This document shows, piece by piece, positions 57,501 to 64,000 of a DNA stretch of 64,000 nt (positions within the stretch are counted from its first letter, which is position 1; the number at the start of each line of letters is the position of its first letter). The stretch spans positions 43,577,348-43,641,347 of the forward strand of contig CM051038.1 in the NCBI GenBank assembly GCA_027627225.1. The letters are read 5' to 3'. The notes beneath the pieces were generated by a model. It was not told the origin of the DNA, searched no databases, and saw only the letters and a list, made by a program, of their open reading frames with translations. The stretch is from Congeria kusceri (lineage: Eukaryota; Mollusca; Bivalvia; Myida; Dreissenidae). A program made the position numbers and the translations under genes.

Positions 57501-60500
57501 CTATAAATACAAGATCCCATACACAGAGTAATCATACCACTTTCTATATACTCAACAGCACAAAGAAACAATCTCGAACAATAATATATATTTTTTGGCG
57601 ACAGACACCAAGATTGATACTAAATGTTAATTTCAAAGTTCAACCCTTTTCGCCGATACAAGTACTCCACTTATGCACCTATCAATATTTTCCCCAGGGG
57701 CGGGGGAGGGCATATACGGGACTTTAGACTGAAAGCAAATTCCCGACAAGCGGGAATTTGACACGCCGAATGATTCCGGGACCCGGGAAATAGACTGTTC
57801 CGATTCTAGATCCCGGAAATATTGGCTCCCGGGCCATTTCATACAACAATTAAGCATCCCCTATTGAGGGAATTTAGACCAAAATGCTTGTCTCTAGGGT
57901 GGGGAATTAGACCCCCAAAAATTCAAATAGTCAAATTCCCCTGGGTTTGCCCGCCGCTCGCCCCCCCCCCCCCCCCCCCCCGGGGGGGAAAATATTGATA
58001 GGTGCATTATAAGCTGTCGCACGTATGATTATTTTTGTAACAAATATTTAGCCACTACGCCGATTCGTTTTTTGTTTTATGCAAAATAAGATGCATTGTA
58101 ATGTTATCATAATCTAAATGCATTTACGGTCGATTCACTGAAATGAACTTACTTTAAAACCAGTCTAGTTCTTGCAAGTTCGTTGCTGTGGCTAGCAAAG
58201 TATTCTTTGATGCCTTGAATTGCACGTGAATTATGTTCAGTCTGGAAATGAGGTTTTTGACATAAAGCGTTGACAAAACTTGAAATGCTTTATATACATT
58301 TATGTTCACACTTTCTGTTTTCTTAATGGGACTTGTTCATAGATTTTTTTGTAAATACATGTACATTAAATGCCTAAACTGGAAAACTAAATCATCTTAA
58401 CTAAACAACACAAGTATTATAACAATGAAAACATCAAATAGTTAAACAATATGTGCCGCCACCGGGGATCGATCCTACAACCGTCGGATCAAAAGTTGGA
58501 CGCGCAAACCGCTCGGCCAGTCTGGTTTATTATGTCCGTGTTATTTTTATTTTTTGTATGTTTTCCCAATCGTTGCTATGATACATAATGCCCCTCATTT
58601 AACTATTTAAATTATTATTATTATTACTATTCATTAGAGTTAAAAAACAACAACACATTACTGACCTCTATTGGAAGTCGATCCTCACAACGAAGTTTTA
58701 ATTCGTCAATGACCAATCTGTTTTTCTTGCTCTCTTCCGGGGAGTTGGCGTCACGCCTGCAGACGTCGACATCTAACACACACTGGAAGGAGTCAACGGG
58801 TACATCGGGGTTTCGACACCGGTACAAATCGGTGTTTTGACACAGGTACCATTCTGCCACGGTCGGGATACCCGGTTCGCCCTGGGCAGAGCGCAACCGC
58901 TCACACTCCTTGCTGGTTTTCAGGATGGTATGCAACTCAGTTACCTGTAAAGTTAATCATTTGCATTACTATTTCAGTAACACTTGCTGAGTATGTGTTT
59001 TGGTATTCCATTGTTTTGTATGCTTCATAATCATTTTTAAAACTCTTGCCCCGTGTTCACAATGGATAAACTGCAGGATCAAGATCAATTTTGGCTGATC
59101 TTGATCTTCTAGCTCAACTGAGCCGAATCTTAAAAATATTTTATTTGTGAAAAAACATTCCCTCTAGGTTAAATAAACATGCATTTAATTGTACATTTTG
59201 GTTAAAAGCTTCATATCAGATAGAAAACGTATGCTGAGAGGAATTCATAATCATGTACAGTATATATTTGACCAACATTCAGATTTTAGTGAACGCCATT
59301 TTTGTGCCTGATCGTGAAATATCCGACTCAAGTTTATCTTGAACCTGAAAATCAGGCTTAACTTGTTTTGTGAACATGGGGCCTGATTTAAACAAACGCT
59401 TTCTGAGTTTACTTAATACTTACTATTGTGAAAGTCTAACATTTCGATGACAATAGAACCTTTGTAAACATACATTTTATTTGACGGCATGTGACTAAGC
59501 TATCAACAACATACACATTATCTGTAAAACAATATACTTTAAAAAACTTACTTGTTCGTCTTTGAAAACCGCCTCTTCCATTCCTGGCATTAGAACTGGT
59601 GTCCACAGGTTTGGTTTATAATACAACCTGGATTTGACTTGGTCTCGTGCCGTAAGAGGGTTTTCAGGCGTTGTGTTTGGTGGAGACAGAACCTGGTCCT
59701 TTTTAAGGACCCTACCTTCCCTGTCCTCACGAGATATCAAGGCCTAGAAATAAAACATTAATGATATTATTGTTGTATGCATCATATTACATTTGCTTAA
59801 GCTACTTTTAACTTGATCCAAACTACAGTATTGAACCGATATATATCCGTTACGTGTTGCTTATTATAAACAAACGATCAAGTATCTTTAAAAGAAAAGA
59901 CTATAAACTCGTTTTCCCAAAATTATGCAACATATTATTTGTCGTCTTGACTAAACCTGTTTATAGTCCATGAACTTCATTATGTCGTCCACAATAAAAA
60001 GCGTTAGTCGGATCTCTCGTCTCGGCGAGATCTGCTGATCTATTTTCTTGTAGGACCCAAACACAAATGCCCTCATGGTGACGGGTCGATCTGCGCTGAT
60101 TGTGCAGTAGAATCCGGAGAAGGATTTGGTGTAGATGTACACTTGCATTCCTGAAGAATAAACATGTTATAAGTGCAGTGCATTGTACATCAATGGAGCA
60201 ACACGGCAAAGAAGACAACAAAACGCGAATATCGAAAGAATTAATTGTAAAGCAAATAGTGACTTAAAATTGAAAGTGTTTTTCCAATGTGCATCTGATC
60301 AAAAACAAACACAATAAGCTTTATTTCTTAATTACAATCATGGACACATAAAGTATCATGTTGCGTGTTCACTATTAACTGACATTTAATCACTGCATAT
60401 TTATATTGTGCAAATAGGAATATGTTTGCAACCTAAATACATATCATATAAAGTATAAATGCAAACGAAAACGATCAGTCTCGGTTAATGTTTTCACCTA

Positions 60501-63500
60501 CCTTCAACAGTATAGTAAACATCAAGATGTTCGTTCAACTTTTCTTTCACAGGCACTTCGACTCTATCAGCAACTACCTGCAGACCTTCGTCCGACTGGA
60601 ACTTCCACACTTGCAGTTTTGAAGGGTCACCAATAAAGGGTAAGACAACCACAGCATAGTCACTGAGGTGCGAACATCCAGGCAAGAAGTACTCCACCGT
60701 AGGGGAGGCCAAATCGAGGTCGTCTGGGACGTCCATTTTGCGACGGATGTTTGGAATACTGTCGAAGCTGCAGCAGTGGACATCGATCGGATGTTTTCGG
60801 AGTTCACTCACAGGAAGTATCATTCGAGATTCTGAGTTTGGAATATGGACAGTGGCGTTCGATTCTGTTGCCATGATCCGATGAGAATATGGTTCTCCAA
60901 ATACATTTTTCTTGTTTGTTTTTGAAACTACACCTGTCTGTGTTTCGGAATCAACGAAGTGGTCCGATACATTATTAAAGAAATATACACGTTGTTTTAC
61001 TAAGCCGGTAAGTGAAGAAGCAGCAAAATTACTTCGGTGAGAATCTCCTGGTAAACCATCCATCGGAAATTGGATGAAAGATGTTTTATAATTATGTGAA
61101 TTTTTATCTATTCTGCCAGCATTGAAATGTCTTTGGTGGTTTTCATCACTTTTTTGCTGTAGACGTCCACACAATAAACGAAGGCAATATTTCTTTTGAC
61201 GTCCCTTCACCACCGTAAAATACAGGCAGAATCCTGCTGAAAAGACCAGTGCTGGTATTCTCAAAACTTCTAAGGAAAATCTTTAAATGAAAATTTTAGA
61301 TCAACTTTTTACTATTTGAAATTCAATGATTTCTATTTGCAAATGGCTTAAATACTAAAGATTTAGACAACATTTACCAGTTAAAATGTTATGTAAAAAG
61401 ACCTTTACATGAAATAACCACAGACTTAAAGAAATTTACTTAAGTTTTCTCTATTGAGTGTTGTGAATACGAGCTCGGATTTCATGCGAATAGAAGAGCA
61501 TCCAATGTACTTATTATCAAATGATACTTTTTTCTCCTCTATCAATAAATATACGTGAAAGACTTCTTATGTATCTTGAAAAATCATTTTGTGATAATCG
61601 GTTTTATAGAACGTAGCTAAAGCCGGTGTAGCTGTAGTTTCACATTGTATATATTTACATTCCTGTGGTATTATCGGCAGACGTGGTAATATTAGAGACA
61701 TTAACTTCATGTTCATGTTCTTCTTAATATACTAGGAACATGCGTACCTCCTCCAAAAAGGGCTATACCCACAATGCCGATGGCAATGGGTATGGCAAGT
61801 TGCCCGTCACTGTACTCTGCGGCAATGTAATCATCTTTAATTTGAAACAAAAATGTAAATAATGCATTTATTTCCAACATAATAATCTATCGTGAAAGTG
61901 AATGGGTTGTACAACGAAACGAAATTGAGCAAACACTCTAATGGAAGTAAACAAAACCAAAACATTCCTTTTGATTGTAACGCTTTTTGCCAGTTACTTT
62001 TAGTGAAGAAACTAAAATATGAATGTATTTTAATGAATTTCGTAGCTGTTACTGAAATAGAAGCGAATGATTTTGATATTTAATATATTTAATTACAAAG
62101 GTATTTGACTGGAATGTCTTACGGTCAAAAGGAGTGGGACTTTCACTGCCGTCTAGTCCAAGTAAAATATCTGTTGAAGGATGTCTGGTGACAGCAAAAC
62201 ATCCCCCTAAAATTATTCATCGACAATGGGGTATTGCAGTATGTTTTACAGTTTATTTCGTATCTATCAATAATAACGTATGATTGAGTTTTGTATTATT
62301 CTTATTTTAATCATAATAATGTGTCTTTGTGATTATTAACAAAGGAAGCGTAATATAATGAATGCAGGAGAATATTGTAAAATACTTTTAAGAATAAAGA
62401 GTTGGAGAAGACTGTAAATGAATTAAAAGAATAAAGATTTGTACAAGATTGTAAATGAATAAAAGTAATGAAGATTTGGAGAAGATTGTAAATGAATTAC
62501 AAACATGAAGATTTGAAGAAGATTGTAAATGAATTAAAAGACAGAAGAGTTGGAGAATAGTGTAAATGAATAAGATTAATGAAGAGATGGAGAAGATTGT
62601 AAATGAATTAAAAGAATTAAGATTTGGAGAAGATTGTAAATGAAAGAAGGGAACATTGAAAGCCTAATTGAAGATAAAATAAGCAGACTAAGACGGATAT
62701 GTAGAAAATGATGAAACGGAGTGGAAGTGTGGAGGAAATACAGAGATAAAAGACGGGATGGTAGAAGAGCAAAGTGACGAAAATGCGCAAATGCAGCGGA
62801 AGGGAAAGACACACAGATGTATGCAATACCGTGCTTGACATATTTCAGGAGTCCGTTACAGCACAGTTGTTTATCCGGTTCCATGATGTTGGATCCACAG
62901 CAAGTTGTGCCATCAGTCTTGTTGTGAACAACATTTTGGCAGCAAATCTGTTGGTCTGTGTCGATCGTCTTATTTCCACAACACGAAATGTTAGCTGTGG
63001 GACGTTTACGAAGTGTTCCATCGCAGCATATTTCTCCGTTGCTTTTACTGAATGTGAAACTGCCACAACAGTCTATATCGCCATTCCTGAAAGTTAGAAG
63101 TACGCATTAATTATGTTTTGTCTGGAATGTTACTGCGTAACATATTAACGTCAAATATATTTACCGTCAATGTTTGAAATAAACATAATGATTGGCAATC
63201 AAATATAACTCCAATTTTCTATTTTATACATATGTGTTCGATAATCAGCTATCAAAATATGATAGTATTGTCACCAATCATTTAAAGCAAACGAACACAG
63301 CAATAATAATTCAAACCGAATTAGTTCCTACAGTTAACCCTATCGAACAGCAAACTGGGCATCAACTCACAATTTGTATTAGAGATTAACAGGAGCACTT
63401 ACGCGTCAAGAATTTCATCTCCGCAACAAATCTTTTCCTTGCTACTTATAACTGTTCCTTGACAGCAAACTTGTTCGGACGAATTCTTTCGATGCAAGCC

Positions 63501-63512
63501 ATTGCAACACAA
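56936..63512 (-). CDS. Galaxin-type ectodomain, single-pass receptor with ZU5-UPA cytoplasmic region (3' part, ten exons)
   Basis: Exons in coding order: 63512-63403, 63086-62830, 62206-62123, 61834-61748, 61236-60502, 60150-59957, 59743-59552, 58944-58666, 58241-58153 and 57500-56936. All have AG/GT borders and phases that fit, giving 863 visible residues; the 5' end is beyond the window. Residues 1 to about 120 hold eight or more CC pairs in galaxin-like spacing (CCNG, CCQGT, CCGDE, CCDGT, CCGNKT, CCGSN). The segment LAIPIAIGIVGIALFGG-AGFCLYFTVV (163-189) followed by KGRQKK is one membrane pass, type I. Residues about 298-425 read as a ZU5 domain (LASPTVEYFLPGCSHLSDYA). UPA-like text (VTMRAFVFGSYKK, IRLTLFIVDDIMKFMDYKQA) follows from about 448. 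The helical stretch 650-725 may be a death-fold. The cytoplasmic plan is that of UNC5; the ectodomain is not. Ligand and pathway are unknown. Confidence 0.82.
57674..58006. mobile_element. MITE of the TGCACCTATCAATATT family, copy 3
   Basis: Terminal inverted repeats tgcacctatcaatattttcc and aaaatattgataggtgca are intact. The interior has a cccgacaagcgggaatttga hairpin and a long C/G homopolymer run (57960-57988), an assembly-prone spot. It lies in the last intron of the receptor. Confidence 0.85.
58153..58241 (-). CDS. Receptor exon 9
   Basis: The acceptor atttccag and donor gtaagt give 29 codons plus two bases, encoding TEHNSRAIQGIKEYFASHSN; probably helical, possible start of a death-fold. 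Confidence 0.78.
58453..58525 (-). repeat. tRNA-like A/B-box sequence
   Basis: On the minus strand a TGGCCGAGCGG A box and a GATCGATCCCCGG B box sit at tRNA spacing, but the anticodon stem pairs poorly. It is probably a tRNA pseudogene or SINE head in a receptor intron. Confidence 0.4.
58666..58944 (-). CDS. Receptor exon 8 (end of UPA)
   Basis: The acceptor ctttacag and donor gtcagt give 93 codons in phase 0, with VAEWYLCQNTDLYRCRN and LKLRCEDRLPIE. Confidence 0.83.
59048..59383. mobile_element. MITE of the GCCCMRTGTTCACAAA family, copy 2
   Basis: Ends gccccgtgttcacaatgg and cttgttttgtgaacatggggcc are complementary and match 1963-2309. It lies in the intron before receptor exon 8. Confidence 0.75.
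59552..59743 (-). CDS. Receptor exon 7 (UPA)
   Basis: The acceptor atttctag and donor gtaagt give 64 codons in phase 0. ALISREDREGRVLKKDQVLS parallels UNC5 ISDERHQGGQLLEEPK. Confidence 0.85.
59957..60150 (-). CDS. Receptor exon 6 (ZU5/UPA boundary)
   Basis: The acceptor ttcttcag and donor gtttag. MQVYIYTKSFSGFYCTI matches the end of a ZU5 domain, and MRAFVFGSYKK the start of UPA. Confidence 0.85.
60502..61236 (-). CDS. Receptor exon 5 (end of membrane span, linker, ZU5-like)
   Basis: The acceptor cttttcag and donor gtaggt give 244 whole codons. It begins AGFCLYFTVVKGRQKK, then a ~100-residue polar linker, then a ZU5-like sandwich region (NATVHIPNSESRMILPVSEL to VEVPVKEKLNEHLDVYYTVE). Confidence 0.88.
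61748..61834 (-). CDS. Receptor exon 4 (first half of membrane span)
   Basis: The acceptor attaaag and donor gtacgc bracket HDYIAAEYSDGQ followed by the hydrophobic LAIPIAIGIVGIALFGG. The membrane span is completed by the next exon. Confidence 0.82.
62123..62206 (-). CDS. Receptor exon 3 (juxtamembrane ectodomain)
   Basis: The acceptor attttag and donor gtaaga bracket 84 bases encoding GCFAVTRHPSTDILLGLDGS. It has a single Cys and no CC pair. Confidence 0.75.
62300..62760. repeat. Degenerate ~45-bp tandem repeat in receptor intron
   Basis: Units of the type agatttggagaagattgtaa followed by atgaattaaaag recur about seven times between 62390 and 62645. The minus-strand open frames 62576-62884 are by-products. 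Confidence 0.75.
62830..63086 (-). CDS. Receptor exon 2 (galaxin repeats)
   Basis: The acceptor ctttcag follows the phase; 85 whole codons with six CC pairs (IDCC, ICCDG, SCCGN, ICCQN, TCCGS, LCCNG). The donor gtattg is weak, phase 1. Spacing of 12-16 residues between pairs is galaxin-like. Confidence 0.85.
63403..63512 (-). CDS. Receptor exon 1 in window (galaxin repeats)
   Basis: The acceptor tttcaag precedes LCCNGLHRKNSSEQVCCQGT and then KEKICCGDEILD; the donor is gtaagt, phase 2. It has three CC pairs. Confidence 0.85.
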
Positions 63513-64000
63513 CTTGAAACACGAGAACAATAGTCATAAGTATATGTTTTGCAATACACTATATATCAGCAAATAAATCAAACAGTTGCATGAACGCAAA
63601 TCAAATGTAGTAAAAATGCATGGTATAATTTTCATTACTTTGTGCCATCCAATGATCTGACCGAATACACAGTTGCTTGCATTAGTTTCTCATAGCAGAT
63701 ATCAATATTAGGAATAGCATACCCATACGAGCCATAAGTACATCGATATTACAAGTCACAACAATACACGGAATCGCATGGTTTTGTTTTGGTATGTCGA
63801 ACAATTTAATTTAATAGGCGTTTTATTTGTTCTCGGTAATTTCAATATGTTTGCAATTGTAGTTCTAATAGTGTTGTATTCATTTCTCTTTGAAGCCAAT
63901 TATATTCTGATTCAAAATGCACGAAAACCGATTGTTTACTTTGCACACGTGGTGGACTTCTCTAGCTTACCATTTGAATTTATTGTCGTCATGGTTACCT
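63513..64000. other. Receptor intron upstream of exon 1 in window
   Basis: AT-rich. A possible exon 3' end on the minus strand at 63973-64000 (donor gtaagc) cannot be supported because its phase does not fit the next exon. Confidence 0.5.

Noticed and set aside
63973..64000. Upstream exon of the galaxin receptor with donor gtaagc
   Set aside because: Neither open phase fits the phase-0 start of the exon at 63512; it may be real with an unseen exon between, but cannot be supported.

Overview
This is a eukaryotic, AT-rich, intron- and repeat-dense genomic window that looks molluscan. It most likely comes from a dreissenid bivalve (zebra or quagga mussel). The assignment rests on the multicopy CCGGGCTTAATGCATGTG-type inverted-repeat element seen four times, which I remember from Dreissena and could not check, and on bivalve-style repeats, an HNH/transposase element and a Ty3-type retrotransposon with a PNMA-like Gag. 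There are no bacterial operons.

Layout. (1) 1-14,832, plus strand: the last eight coding exons of a formin-like (FMNL) gene, covering the distal FH2 domain, the coiled tail and the DAD autoregulatory segment. Its introns are full of tandem arrays and inverted-repeat elements. (2) 14,833-22,433: intergenic, mostly small inverted-repeat elements. (3) 22,534-24,084, plus strand: an intact single-exon cytochrome P450 of CYP3-like type with a TATA box. (4) 24,723-46,404: a nested insertion zone. A mollusc-type tandem element is split by a 12.1-kb block with terminal inverted repeats and a 2-bp AT duplication. That block holds a decayed LINE, a SINE-like head and a 4.27-kb composite element, with identical 473-bp ends enclosing a His-Cys-box HNH ORF and a Mutator/Kolobok-like transposase. 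Beyond it lies a tandem P450 pseudogene cut by another 5.05-kb element. (5) 47,645-56,345: a Ty3/gypsy retrotransposon on the minus strand, inserted in a small inverted-repeat element. (6) 56,936-63,512, minus strand: ten phase-consistent exons of a single-pass receptor with a galaxin-type di-cysteine ectodomain and a UNC5-like ZU5-UPA cytoplasmic region, probably followed by a death-fold. This is the most unusual gene in the window.

The host genes (FMNL actin regulator, P450 monooxygenase, galaxin/ZU5 receptor) show no obvious functional link. The shared theme is heavy transposon traffic, which has broken one P450 paralogue and filled the introns of the other two genes. All family calls are from reading motifs; no database search was possible.
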